This document shows, piece after piece, positions 50,837 to 58,914 of a stretch of 64,000 bases of DNA. The stretch's first letter is position 1, and every line of letters starts with the position of its first letter. A program made the position numbers and the translations under genes. Source of the stretch: Granulicella cerasi (lineage in GTDB: Bacteria > Acidobacteriota > Terriglobia > Terriglobales > Acidobacteriaceae); assembly GCF_025685575.1 (NCBI RefSeq), contig NZ_JAGSYD010000001.1, positions 995,852 to 1,059,851 on the forward strand. The letters run 5' to 3'. The notes below the pieces were generated by a model, which ran no database searches, was not told where the DNA came from, and saw only the letters and a list, made by a program, of their open reading frames with translations.

Positions 50837-50885
50837 CATCCTGCAAACCCATGTCTCAAAATCGAGACATGGGGCACCCTTTCGT
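50837..50885 (-). repeat. Palindromic intergenic element, minus orientation
   Basis: CATCCTGCAAA, arms CCCATGTCTC and GAGACATGGG around AAAATC, then GGCACCC. The arm differs from the canonical copy at two paired positions, and both changes are compensated. Confidence 0.85.
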
Positions 50886-50940
50886 GCTGGGAGAGATAAG
50901 CACCCGTTCGTGCTCGGGGACATAAGCACCGGTTCGTGCT
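50874..50940. repeat. Tandem repeat, 26-base unit, about 2.6 copies
   Basis: Units at 50874-50899, 50900-50925 and 50926-50940 (partial) each start GCACC and contain TTCGTGCT. The repeat grows out of the right flank of the palindromic element and ends three bases before the stop of the DUF6526-like gene. Confidence 0.8.
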
Positions 50941-50942
50941 GC

Positions 50943-51380
50943 CTACACGCGCTGATGGTCCGCGCGCCAGCTCTTGATGGCTTCCTTGATCGCCTTCGGC
51001 TCCATCTTCTCGCGCACCGCGCGACGGGCCAGTTCCGGCAACTCCGCATTCGACGCAAAGCGCAGCGCGACAAGCTGCTTCACCGTCAACGACTCCAACT
51101 CGACCATCTCGCTCGGCGTGCAAAGCTGCGTCAAGCGCAACTGCTCTTCCAGCCGGATCACGCGGTCCTGCACGGTCAGCGTATAGGTCCGCACCTTCAT
51201 CACCAGTACGAGCAACGCCACGGCAACCACAATCGCCCACGGCCCGCTGTGCGCATGCTGCCAGCGATGATGCCAGTACCAGACCGACACCGCGCCGATG
51301 TTCAGCAGAAAGATCAAGGCCGCAGCCATGAAGGGAATGTCCCGCCGTACGTGATTGCTGTAATTCTGCTGCTCCATCAA
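50943..51380 (-). CDS. DUF6526-like small membrane protein
   Basis: This 145-residue protein starts MMEQQNYSNHVRRD, the typical NY-x-NH-x-R opening of DUF6526. It has two membrane helices (about 17-35 and 47-62), a cytoplasmic coiled helix (VQDRVIRLEEQLRL) and a C-terminal helical region (LTVKQLVALRFASNAELPEL, KEAIKSW). The function is unknown. It is transcribed on the minus strand with no partner beside it. The first or second ATG can be the start. Confidence 0.78.
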   Translation of the reverse strand: MMEQQNYSNHVRRDIPFMAAALIFLLNIGAVSVWYWHHRWQHAHSGPWAIVVAVALLVLVMKVRTYTLTVQDRVIRLEEQLRLTQLCTPSEMVELESLTVKQLVALRFASNAELPELARRAVREKMEPKAIKEAIKSWRADHQRV

Positions 51381-51472
51381 GTTCTCCGCGGTCAGTGGAC
51401 CGTTCCTCCGTGATCTTACCGGTTACGTTCCCACCAGCGATCACGCCGGGTGAGCGGCGAGGACAGCGCGAA

Positions 51473-51516
51473 CCTTTTGCAAACCCAGGTCTAAAAGGCG
51501 AGACCTGAGGTATCCG
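51473..51516 (-). repeat. Palindromic intergenic element, shortened loop
   Basis: CCTTTTGCAAA, arms CCCAGGTCT and AGACCTGAGG with AAAAGGCG between, then TATCCGG. Both flanks and one arm base have drifted. Confidence 0.65.
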
Positions 51517-51526
51517 GCTGTCGCGG

Positions 51527-52042
51527 CTACACCAGCGGATCATGCGCCCACTGCAGCAAACCTTGGCGTTGCTTCAGACGCTTCTGCGCGTTGGGATGGT
51601 CGGGGTTTCCATGCGCCGGCGCGTGCTTGCGCACCTGCGCGGAGTGCCGCGCGCCGAAGCTCTTCCAACGCGCAATCTGCTTGGCATCATGCTCACCGCG
51701 CCGCCCCATGTAGAAGCGGCAATACCACTCGAACCACCCACGCGGGTCTTCCTTGAAGATCCATCCGCTCGATCGCCAATCCGCCAGCGAGCGCCGCGAC
51801 TTCACGCCGAAGTAGTTGTTCGCTACATCGCTTTCGGGTTTGAGGAGCTTGCGCCATGACTCGGGGAACTCCGCGCTCTTCGGGTCAAGATACCGTCCCT
51901 CGAAGACGCCCATGCGCAGCATCTGCAGCGGCGTGTAGTACGGCGTGAACTCGGGATGGTCCTTCATATCGCCCGCGCGCCGCGTGCGGTAGTAGGTGTA
52001 GCCCTTCTGCATGGAGTCGTGGACGGTGACTTTTTCTTTCAT
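51527..52042 (-). CDS. Conserved hypothetical protein with WFxWYCRFYMGRR motif
   Basis: This 171-residue soluble protein has many aromatic residues and strikingly conserved-looking blocks: QKGYTYYRTRRAGD, TPLQMLRMGVFEGRYL, NYFGVKSRRSLADWRSSGW, DPRGWFEWYCRFYMGRR and RQGLLQWAHDPLV. I recall a family of this pattern in bacteria and fungi with no assigned function; the 'GWFxWYCRYYxGRR' block suggests a binding site rather than a structural role. ATG 52042 lies directly beside a long inverted repeat. It is divergent from nfo. Confidence 0.75.
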   Translation of the reverse strand: MKEKVTVHDSMQKGYTYYRTRRAGDMKDHPEFTPYYTPLQMLRMGVFEGRYLDPKSAEFPESWRKLLKPESDVANNYFGVKSRRSLADWRSSGWIFKEDPRGWFEWYCRFYMGRRGEHDAKQIARWKSFGARHSAQVRKHAPAHGNPDHPNAQKRLKQRQGLLQWAHDPLV

Positions 52043-52045
52043 AGG

Positions 52046-52189
52046 AGAGATCAGAAATCAGAGATAAGAGATCAGTGGAGTCAGATGGCAACATCGATTC
52101 TTATGGATGCTACACGCCGTCGAATTTGCTGGAGCGATGGTGCTCGCCGTGCCGCCGTGGCCATCTCTTCTCTCTGATTTCTTATCTCT
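52046..52189. repeat. Inverted repeat pair in the divergent promoter region of nfo
   Basis: The left arm 52046-52072 and right arm 52163-52189 are 27 bases each, match at 25 of 27 positions when inverted, and are 90 bases apart. The arms are purine-rich (AGAGAT, GAAATCAGAGA). The left arm lies just before the ATG at 52042 and the right arm 27 bases before nfo. Confidence 0.85.
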
Positions 52190-52202
52190 CAGCTCGCTGC
52201 GA

Positions 52203-52208
52203 TACCCT
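52203..52208 (+). promoter_or_regulatory. Candidate -10 box of a leaderless nfo transcript
   Basis: TACCCT ends eight bases before ATG 52217, with no Shine-Dalgarno. Confidence 0.35.
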
Positions 52209-52216
52209 AAACGCCT

Positions 52217-53077
52217 ATGTCTAAGAAGCGAATCGGCGCACACTTCTCCACGCAAGGCGGCCCCTGGATGGCCGTCGAACGCGCCCACGCAGCGGGTGCA
52301 AACGCTCTGCAAATCTTCTCCTCCAGCCCGCGCACGTGGAAGAAATCCGCCGTGAAGCCGGAGGACGCCGACAAGCTGAAGAAGCTGCGTGCACACTACG
52401 ACATCGGCCCGCTGACGATCCACGCCAGCTTCCTCATCAACCTCTGCTCGCAGACCGAGAGCGTGCGCGCGTCGTCCGTCGAGGCGCTGCGTGCCGAGGT
52501 GCAGCAGGGCCTCGCGCTCGGTGCCGAGTACCTCGTGCTGCATCCCGGCTCGTGGAAGGGGCTGACGCGCGATGAAGGTCTACGCTTCGCCGCCGAAGGC
52601 GTGGAGAAGGCTGTCGAGGGACTCGACCTCGCTGGTGCGGGCTTCGAACTGCTCGTGGAGAACATGGCCGGTGCCGAGTTCTCGCTCGGCAGCACCTTCG
52701 AGCAGGTCGGCGAACTTGTCGACATTCTGCGCCCGCACATGCCCGTCAACGTCTGCCTCGACACCTGCCACACGCACGTCGCGGGCTATGACATCGTCAC
52801 CGCCGAAGGCTACGAAGAGACGATGCGCCAGATCGCGCAGACGATCGGCTTCGAGGCCGTGAAGGTCTGGCACTCCAACGACGCGAAGGCCGCGATGGGC
52901 AGCAAGCTCGACCGCCATGAACACATCGGCGAAGGCACCATCGGCGCCGAGGCATTCCGCCGTCTGCTGCACGACTCGCGCTTCGAGCACACTGCCTTCA
53001 TCGCCGAGACGCCGGACGACGAAGAAGGTGACAACGAGCGCAACGTCATGACGCTCCGCGTCCTCAGCGCAGGCTAG
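52217..53077 (+). CDS. nfo: Endonuclease IV (deoxyribonuclease IV)
   Basis: It cuts 5' of abasic sites in base excision repair using three zinc ions. The 286-residue TIM-barrel protein shows the metal-ligand series: His69 in TIHASF, the His of VLHPGS, the Glu of LLVENMAG, Asp/His of CLDTCHTH, His of VWHSND, Asp/His of DRHEHIGEG and the Glu of FIAETPD. Length is normal. There is no Shine-Dalgarno; TACCCT lies eight bases before ATG 52217. The right arm of the long inverted repeat sits 27 bases upstream. Confidence 0.95.
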   Translation: MSKKRIGAHFSTQGGPWMAVERAHAAGANALQIFSSSPRTWKKSAVKPEDADKLKKLRAHYDIGPLTIHASFLINLCSQTESVRASSVEALRAEVQQGLALGAEYLVLHPGSWKGLTRDEGLRFAAEGVEKAVEGLDLAGAGFELLVENMAGAEFSLGSTFEQVGELVDILRPHMPVNVCLDTCHTHVAGYDIVTAEGYEETMRQIAQTIGFEAVKVWHSNDAKAAMGSKLDRHEHIGEGTIGAEAFRRLLHDSRFEHTAFIAETPDDEEGDNERNVMTLRVLSAG

Positions 53078-53086
53078 GCCATTCCA

Positions 53087-53132
53087 CAACGGGTGCCCCG
53101 GGTCTCGATTTTGAGGCCTGGGTTTGCAGGAT
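53087..53132 (+). repeat. Palindromic intergenic element
   Basis: AACGGGTG, arms CCCCGGGTCTC and GAGGCCTGGG (one mismatch), then TTTGCAGGATG. It lies nine bases after the nfo stop. Confidence 0.78.
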
Positions 53133-53333
53133 GTTCTGGTATCCGTGGCCGCCCACCCGTCCGCAGAAAGTCGCGTACGGATGGGGCACCTAACCTTCAT
53201 CACCCGGTCGTCATCACCCGCCTGAGCTTTTGTTTGTCGTTCCCTGCGTGGATGACGAACAAGGGTGTGAGATCGTTTCTCATCCATTCAGGTTTCCACC
53301 GCAGTATCATCACCCAAAACGGAGGCAGCAAAT

Positions 53334-55322
53334 ATGCGCTTCACTCGCACCGCAGCCCTGGCCCTGGCCATCGGCCTTTCGGCATTCGCCGCCCACGCGC
53401 AGACGCCCATCGGCTACGACACGCTGCCCAAGAGCTTCACGCAGCCTGCATCGCCGGCAAAGGACTACGACCGCCGCGTCGTCATGATGCCCATGCATGA
53501 CGGCGTGAAGCTCTACACGGTGATCTACGTGCCGCACGGTGCGAAGAACATGCCGATCATCTTCACGCGCACGCCGTACGACGCCGAGCATCATCGCCGC
53601 AGCAAGGGCGATGACCACGCCCAGCACCTTATCGACGAGCTTTCGCTCGCCGATGAAGACTTCGTCCGCGCCGGATACATCCGCGTCTACCAGGATGTGC
53701 GCGGCAAGTGGGGCTCCGAGGGCGCGTATCTGATGACGCCGCCGCCCGTCGACTCCGGCTTCAACAAGACCGGTGCTGACGACACCACCGACGCTTACGA
53801 CGCCATCGACTGGCTCGTGAAGAACGTCCCCGAAACCAACGGTCGCGTCGGCATGATCGGCTCGTCGTACGAAGGTTTCACCGTGGTGATGGCGCTGCTG
53901 AAGCCGCACCCCGCGCTGCGCGCCGCCGTTCCGGAAAGCCCCATGGTTGACGGCTGGATGGGCGATGACTGGTACCACTACGGCGCCTTCCGCCAGCCCA
54001 ACATCGACTACTTCATCGGCCAGACCGGCGGCCGTGTGCCGGTACCGGTTCACACGCTGCCCGGCGACCAGTACGCGAACGATCTCGCCATCGGTTCGGC
54101 GGGAGATCTCGCCCGCTCCAAGGGCGCCGACCAGCTCGATGCCTGGAAGATCATGAAGGAGCATCCGGCCTATGACGCCTTCTGGAAGGCGCAGGCGCTC
54201 GATCACCTCATCGAAAAGATGCCGCTGACCGTACCCACGCTGTGGGAGCAGGGACTCTACGACCAGGAAGACATGTGGGGCGCCATCCACTCCTACCGCG
54301 CGTGGGAGCCGAAGGACAAGGCCAACAACATGAACTTCATCACCATGGGTCCGTGGTTCCATTCGCAGGTCAACCGCCCGGGCTTCGGCCTCGGCCCCAT
54401 GACCTGGTCCGGTGACACTACCGCCGAGTGGCGCCGCGACATCGTCACCCCGTTCTTCAACGAGCACCTGCAGAACGACGGCAAGCCCGCGCACACGCCG
54501 CCGGTCTTCATCTACGACACCGGCGCCAATCACTGGGACCGCCTCGAGAGCTTCCCCACCAGCTGCGAGCAGGGCTGCGCGATCGCGTCGAAGCCTGTGT
54601 ACCTGGCGGCTGGCGGGAAGCTGAGCTTCAACGCTCCGGCAAAGGCCGCTGGCGAGATGCGCTTCACCGAGTACGTCTCCGACCCGGCCAAGCCCGTACC
54701 GTACCGTGAGCGTCCTGTGCTCGACCGCGAAAACCAGGACGGCATCGGCTGGCGCGAGTGGCTGGTCGGCGACCAGCGCTTTGTGGATAGCCGCACGGAT
54801 GTCGTCAGCTTTGTCAGCGAGCCGCTGACCGAGCCGATGAAGCTCTCCGGCGAGCCCGTCGTCCACCTCGTCGCTTCGACCAGCGGTACGGACTCCGATT
54901 GGGTGGTGAAGGTCATCGATGTCTATCCCGACACCGATGTCGAACCCGCAAGCGGTGAGGGCGCGTACCCCGGCGTGGTGCCGCACCCGTACAACATGAG
55001 CGGCTACGAGCTGCCGATGGCGACCGACATCTTCCGCGGCCGTTACCGCACCAGCTTCGAGAAGCCCGAAGCGCTGAAGCCGAACGCGCCGCTGGCCTAC
55101 ACCTTCGGCCTGCCGATGATCGAGCGCACGATCCCCGCTGGCCACCGCATCATGGTGCAGGTGCAGTCGTCGCTCTACCCGCTCTACGACCGCAACCCGC
55201 AGAGCTTCGTGCCGAACATCTTCAACGCGAAGCCCGCGGATTACACCAAGGCCACGCAGCGCATCTGGCACACCTCCGGCGATGCCAGCTACGTCACGCT
55301 GCCCATCGTCCCGGTACAGTAA
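53334..55322 (+). CDS. CocE/NonD-family hydrolase (X-Pro dipeptidyl-peptidase S15 domain)
   Basis: This 662-residue exported alpha/beta-hydrolase has a signal peptide (1-22, AAHAQT) and a catalytic domain with GSSYEG, where Ser178 is the nucleophile and the motif is the GxSYxG of CocE, glutaryl-amidase and alpha-amino-acid ester hydrolases. A YTVIYVPHGAKNMPIIFTRTPYD strand-loop lies at about 61-83, and a C-terminal jelly-roll region follows (about 430-660, DSDWVVKVIDVYPD). It probably cleaves an ester or amide in the periplasm; no substrate is known. GGAGG lies nine bases before ATG 53334. Confidence 0.88.
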   Translation: MRFTRTAALALAIGLSAFAAHAQTPIGYDTLPKSFTQPASPAKDYDRRVVMMPMHDGVKLYTVIYVPHGAKNMPIIFTRTPYDAEHHRRSKGDDHAQHLIDELSLADEDFVRAGYIRVYQDVRGKWGSEGAYLMTPPPVDSGFNKTGADDTTDAYDAIDWLVKNVPETNGRVGMIGSSYEGFTVVMALLKPHPALRAAVPESPMVDGWMGDDWYHYGAFRQPNIDYFIGQTGGRVPVPVHTLPGDQYANDLAIGSAGDLARSKGADQLDAWKIMKEHPAYDAFWKAQALDHLIEKMPLTVPTLWEQGLYDQEDMWGAIHSYRAWEPKDKANNMNFITMGPWFHSQVNRPGFGLGPMTWSGDTTAEWRRDIVTPFFNEHLQNDGKPAHTPPVFIYDTGANHWDRLESFPTSCEQGCAIASKPVYLAAGGKLSFNAPAKAAGEMRFTEYVSDPAKPVPYRERPVLDRENQDGIGWREWLVGDQRFVDSRTDVVSFVSEPLTEPMKLSGEPVVHLVASTSGTDSDWVVKVIDVYPDTDVEPASGEGAYPGVVPHPYNMSGYELPMATDIFRGRYRTSFEKPEALKPNAPLAYTFGLPMIERTIPAGHRIMVQVQSSLYPLYDRNPQSFVPNIFNAKPADYTKATQRIWHTSGDASYVTLPIVPVQ

Positions 55323-55341
55323 ACGCACTTCTATTCAGGAG

Positions 55342-55372
55342 TCCCGCATCTCAAGGCCGAGGTGTGGGACGC
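55342..55372. repeat. Palindromic element remnant
   Basis: The arms CCCGCATCTC and GAGGTGTGGG around AAGGCC keep only the core of the element; the flanks are lost. Confidence 0.5.
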
Positions 55373-55448
55373 CTTTTCAGTTGCTATCCAGACAAAATCC
55401 CTCGCCACGCGAAGGGTTCGGGCGCAGAATGTTTCGCAGAGGGAATTC

Positions 55449-56258
55449 ATGGCTTTCCGTGACGCTATTCTGGCCTTCACCTTCGCTGCGCCGCTCATCG
55501 CGCAAGCGCCTGCCAACACGCCGACGCCAAGCCGCCACCTCTTCCGTAACGATCCACTCGTCGGTGCATCGCTGGAGAACATGAGGATCGACAAGAACCG
55601 TCCCTTCTCTGTCACCGAAAACGAAACCTCGACGACCACCGGCACCGACGGCAGGAAACGCACCACGACTACTGTCATCCACTTCAGCCGCGACTCCGAG
55701 GGAAGGGTGCGTCAGGAATCTCAGCACACTCCGCAACAGGGCGAACCGTATACCTTCATCACCATATTCGATCCCATTGCGCTTCTTTATCTGCGTATCA
55801 ATGCTCAGTCTCACACCGTTTATTACTCGCATCTCAAGCCAGCAACAGCGCATCCTCAAAATGCTTCGTCTCCGATGGACGCTTTCTGGCAAAAGTGGGA
55901 GGCAAATCAACTTGCGTTAGCCACAGGCACCCCCACGCAGAGCGCAGATGGCTCTGCCACCGAGCCGCTCGGCACACGCAAGATCGCTGGCGTTGAGGTG
56001 ATTGGTATTCGTTACATTCGTAAGCCGTCCCATCCCACGGCATCAACCACGGCTGACGCTCGCTCCACTGACGAGCAGTGGCTGTCACAAGACCTCCACA
56101 TGATCCTGGAGCGCCGCATCGATCATCCGGCATCCAGTTCGACCACTTTGATCACGTCCGATCTCAGTGTCACGGAGCCCGCACCGGCGCTCTTCCGTGC
56201 CCCCGAGGGTTACAGGATGGTCGAAGAGTTTGGCGCGGCTTCTGCCGCCGCTCAGTAA
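55449..56258 (+). CDS. Exported hypothetical protein
   Basis: This 269-residue protein has a signal peptide (1-19, APLIAQ) and a polar, Thr-rich body (ENETSTTTGTDGRKRTTTTVI; FDPIALLYLRINAQSHTVYYS). A later region has TRKIAGVEVIGIRYIRKP. Acidobacterial exported proteins with this 'FxRDSEGRVRxE' pattern are common and of unknown function. ATG 55449 with AGAGGGA upstream is preferred over the in-frame 55362, which lacks an RBS and would mask the signal peptide. Confidence 0.7.
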   Translation: MAFRDAILAFTFAAPLIAQAPANTPTPSRHLFRNDPLVGASLENMRIDKNRPFSVTENETSTTTGTDGRKRTTTTVIHFSRDSEGRVRQESQHTPQQGEPYTFITIFDPIALLYLRINAQSHTVYYSHLKPATAHPQNASSPMDAFWQKWEANQLALATGTPTQSADGSATEPLGTRKIAGVEVIGIRYIRKPSHPTASTTADARSTDEQWLSQDLHMILERRIDHPASSSTTLITSDLSVTEPAPALFRAPEGYRMVEEFGAASAAAQ

Positions 56259-56283
56259 TCGCACCACCCCTTGCCAACCTCCG

Positions 56284-56289
56284 TACAAT
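56284..56289 (+). promoter_or_regulatory. Candidate -10 box of a leaderless leuS transcript
   Basis: TACAAT ends nine bases before ATG 56299, and no Shine-Dalgarno is present. Confidence 0.45.
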
Positions 56290-56298
56290 AGAACTTGT

Positions 56299-58875
56299 AT
56301 GAGTTCTGCTGAAAACACCGCGCCGACGCGCCCCGACGAAGTCCGTTACAACCCCGCCGAGATCGAACCCCGCTGGCAGCAGCGCTGGGACGCCGACCCG
56401 GCCCTTTATCGCGCCGCCGACCACACCTCCGGCAAGCCGAAGTTCTACTGCCTTGAAATGCTGCCGTACCCCTCCGGCCAGCTCCACATGGGCCACGTGC
56501 GCAACTACTCCATCGGCGATGCGCTTGCCCGCTTCATGCGCATGCGCGGCTTCAACGTGCTGCACCCCATGGGCTGGGACGCCTTCGGCCTGCCCGCAGA
56601 AAACGCCGCGCTGAAGAACAACACGCCGCCGCGCCAGTGGACGCTCGCCAACATTGAGCAGATGAAGGTGCAGATGCGCCGCCTCGGCCTCGGCTACGAC
56701 TGGGAAGGCACCGAGATCGCCACCTGCCTGCCCGAGTACTACCGCTGGAACCAGTGGATCTTCCTGAAGATGTACGAGAAGGGCCTGGCGTACAAGAAGA
56801 CCTCCAAGCTGAACTGGTGCCCGAAGTGCGCGACCGTTTTGGCGAACGAGCAGGTCGTCGGCGGTTGCTGCTGGCGCCATGAGGACACGCTCGTCGAGCA
56901 GCGCGAAATGGAGCAGTGGTTCCTGCGCATCACTGCGTACGCGGACGAGTTGCTGACCGGCCTTGACCAGCTGCCCGGCTGGCCCGAGAAGGTGCGCACC
57001 ATGCAGCGCAACTGGATCGGCAAGAGCGAAGGCACGGAAGTGACCTTCGCCATCGACCAGTGCACGGACAACATGACCGTGACGGTCTTCACTACGCGCG
57101 TCGATACGATCTACGGCGCCACCTCGATCCAGCTCGCGCCCGAGCATCCGATCGTGAAGCACTGGGCCTCGTTTGATGAAGCGCTCGCGCCGCAGGTCGA
57201 GCAGATGATCGCGCAGCAGCAGGCCGCGAAGGAAGCGGGCGACATCGGCAACATCGAGAAGCATGGCGTCTTCACCGGCCGCCACGCGGTCAACCCGTTC
57301 ACGGGCGAGAAGCTCCCCGTCTGGGTCGCGAACTACATCCTCGCCGACTACGGCACGGGCGCGATCATGAGCGTGCCTGCGCACGACGAGCGCGATTTTG
57401 AGTTCGCCACGAAGTACGGCCTGCCGATCAAGCGCGTCCTCGCGCCGGCGCTCTCTGGCGGTGCGGACGACAACACCGGCGACCTCGAACTGCCGTACAC
57501 GGCTGAAGAAGAAGCCGTGCTCATCAACTCCGGTGAGTTCACCGGCGAGCCCGCGCTTGAAGCGCAGGAGAAGATGGGCAAGCACGCCGAGGCGAAGGGC
57601 TTCGGCAAGCGCACCACGACCTTCCGCCTGAAGGACTGGGGCGTCTCGCGTCAGCGTTACTGGGGCACGCCGATCCCCGTCATCTACTGCGAAGAGCACG
57701 GCGCTGTCGCTGTGCCGGAGTCGCAACTCCCCGTGCTGTTGCCGGAGAACATCGAGATCACGCAGCAGGGCGGCTCGCCGCTCGCGAAGGTGCCTGAGTT
57801 CGTCAACGTGCCTTGCCCGACCTGCGGCAAGCCTGCGCGTCGCGAGACCGACACGATGGACACCTTCGTCGACTCAAGCTGGTACTTCTATCGCTACACG
57901 GACGCGCACAATAGCAGCGCGCCGTTCGACTCCGCGAAGGCCAACTACTGGTTCCCCATCGACCAGTACATCGGCGGCGTCGAGCACGCGATTCTGCACC
58001 TCATCTACTCGCGCTTCTGGACGAAGGTGATGCGCGACCTCGAGCTGATCAAGAATGACGAGCCCGCCACGCGTCTCTTCACGCAGGGCATGGTCATCAA
58101 AGACGGCGCGAAGATGTCGAAGTCCAAGGGCAACGTCGTCTCTCCCGATGAGATGATCGGCCGCTACGGCGCGGATGCGACGCGTATGTACGCGCTCTTC
58201 GCCGCACCGCCGGACCGCGATCTCGAGTGGCAGGAAGAAGGCGTCGCTGGCGTCGCTCGTTTCCTTGCGCGCGTCTATCGCCTCGCCGTGAAGTACACGC
58301 CAATCATCAAGTCGGCCCAGCACGCGCACGGTGATGAGATCGCTCCGTCGGCCTTTGCCGCGCAAAGCGAAGCAGGCACCAAGCTGCTGCGCACGCTGCA
58401 CCAGACGATCGCGAAGATCACCGAAGACTTCTCCGGGCGCTGGCACTTCAACACCTGCATCGCGGCGATCATGATCCTCGTCAACGAGATCAGCGGTGCG
58501 GAGCAGGCCATCGACGCAGGCGAAGTCGCCCCGGCAACGCTGGCTGAACTCTTCCACACGCTCACGCTGATCATCGCTCCGTTTGCTGCGTTTCTCGCTG
58601 CAGAACTCTGGGAGATGCTCGGCGGCAAGGGCTTGATCCTCGACGCACCGTGGCCCATTGCGAACGCCGAACTCGCCAAGGAGAGCGAGCTTGAGATCCC
58701 CGTGCAGGCGAACGGCAAGCTCATCGTCGTCATCAAGGTCGCAGCGGACGCCGACGAGGAAACCATCAAGGCCACCGCACTCGCCGACGAGAAAGTGCAG
58801 CAGCGCCTCGAAGGTAAGCAGCTCGTGAAGACGCTCGTCATCAAGGGCAAGCTCGTCAACCTCGTCCTGAAGTAA
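56299..58875 (+). CDS. leuS: Leucyl-tRNA synthetase
   Basis: This 858-residue class I synthetase has HMGH at 63-66 in PYPSGQLHMGHVRNY, the KMSKS site at about 604-608 (KMSKSKGN), a large CP1 editing insertion and a C-terminal domain ending GKLVNLVLK. A CPKC...CCWRHE zinc-like segment lies in the insert. It charges tRNA-Leu, including the CAG isoacceptor encoded at 4549. An in-frame start at 56167 would overlap the preceding gene; ATG 56299 fits the family. The TACAAT box nine bases upstream suggests a leaderless message. Confidence 0.97.
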   Translation: MSSAENTAPTRPDEVRYNPAEIEPRWQQRWDADPALYRAADHTSGKPKFYCLEMLPYPSGQLHMGHVRNYSIGDALARFMRMRGFNVLHPMGWDAFGLPAENAALKNNTPPRQWTLANIEQMKVQMRRLGLGYDWEGTEIATCLPEYYRWNQWIFLKMYEKGLAYKKTSKLNWCPKCATVLANEQVVGGCCWRHEDTLVEQREMEQWFLRITAYADELLTGLDQLPGWPEKVRTMQRNWIGKSEGTEVTFAIDQCTDNMTVTVFTTRVDTIYGATSIQLAPEHPIVKHWASFDEALAPQVEQMIAQQQAAKEAGDIGNIEKHGVFTGRHAVNPFTGEKLPVWVANYILADYGTGAIMSVPAHDERDFEFATKYGLPIKRVLAPALSGGADDNTGDLELPYTAEEEAVLINSGEFTGEPALEAQEKMGKHAEAKGFGKRTTTFRLKDWGVSRQRYWGTPIPVIYCEEHGAVAVPESQLPVLLPENIEITQQGGSPLAKVPEFVNVPCPTCGKPARRETDTMDTFVDSSWYFYRYTDAHNSSAPFDSAKANYWFPIDQYIGGVEHAILHLIYSRFWTKVMRDLELIKNDEPATRLFTQGMVIKDGAKMSKSKGNVVSPDEMIGRYGADATRMYALFAAPPDRDLEWQEEGVAGVARFLARVYRLAVKYTPIIKSAQHAHGDEIAPSAFAAQSEAGTKLLRTLHQTIAKITEDFSGRWHFNTCIAAIMILVNEISGAEQAIDAGEVAPATLAELFHTLTLIIAPFAAFLAAELWEMLGGKGLILDAPWPIANAELAKESELEIPVQANGKLIVVIKVAADADEETIKATALADEKVQQRLEGKQLVKTLVIKGKLVNLVLK

Positions 58876-58914
58876 ACGCACGCGCACCACGCCGCAAAGC
58901 TCGAAAGGGAAGTA

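Larger units (their letters stand above)
50424..50942. other. Repeat-rich spacer
   Basis: These 519 bases without a gene hold a terminator, three palindromic elements of the main family, one pair of short hairpins of a second family and a tandem repeat (each listed separately). No protein-coding frame with a believable start is seen. Confidence 0.7.

Noticed and set aside
50424-50942. Possible CRISPR array in the repeat-rich spacer
   Set aside because: The repeats are palindromes scattered in both orientations with irregular spacing and different arms; there are no uniform direct repeats with unique spacers and no cas genes.
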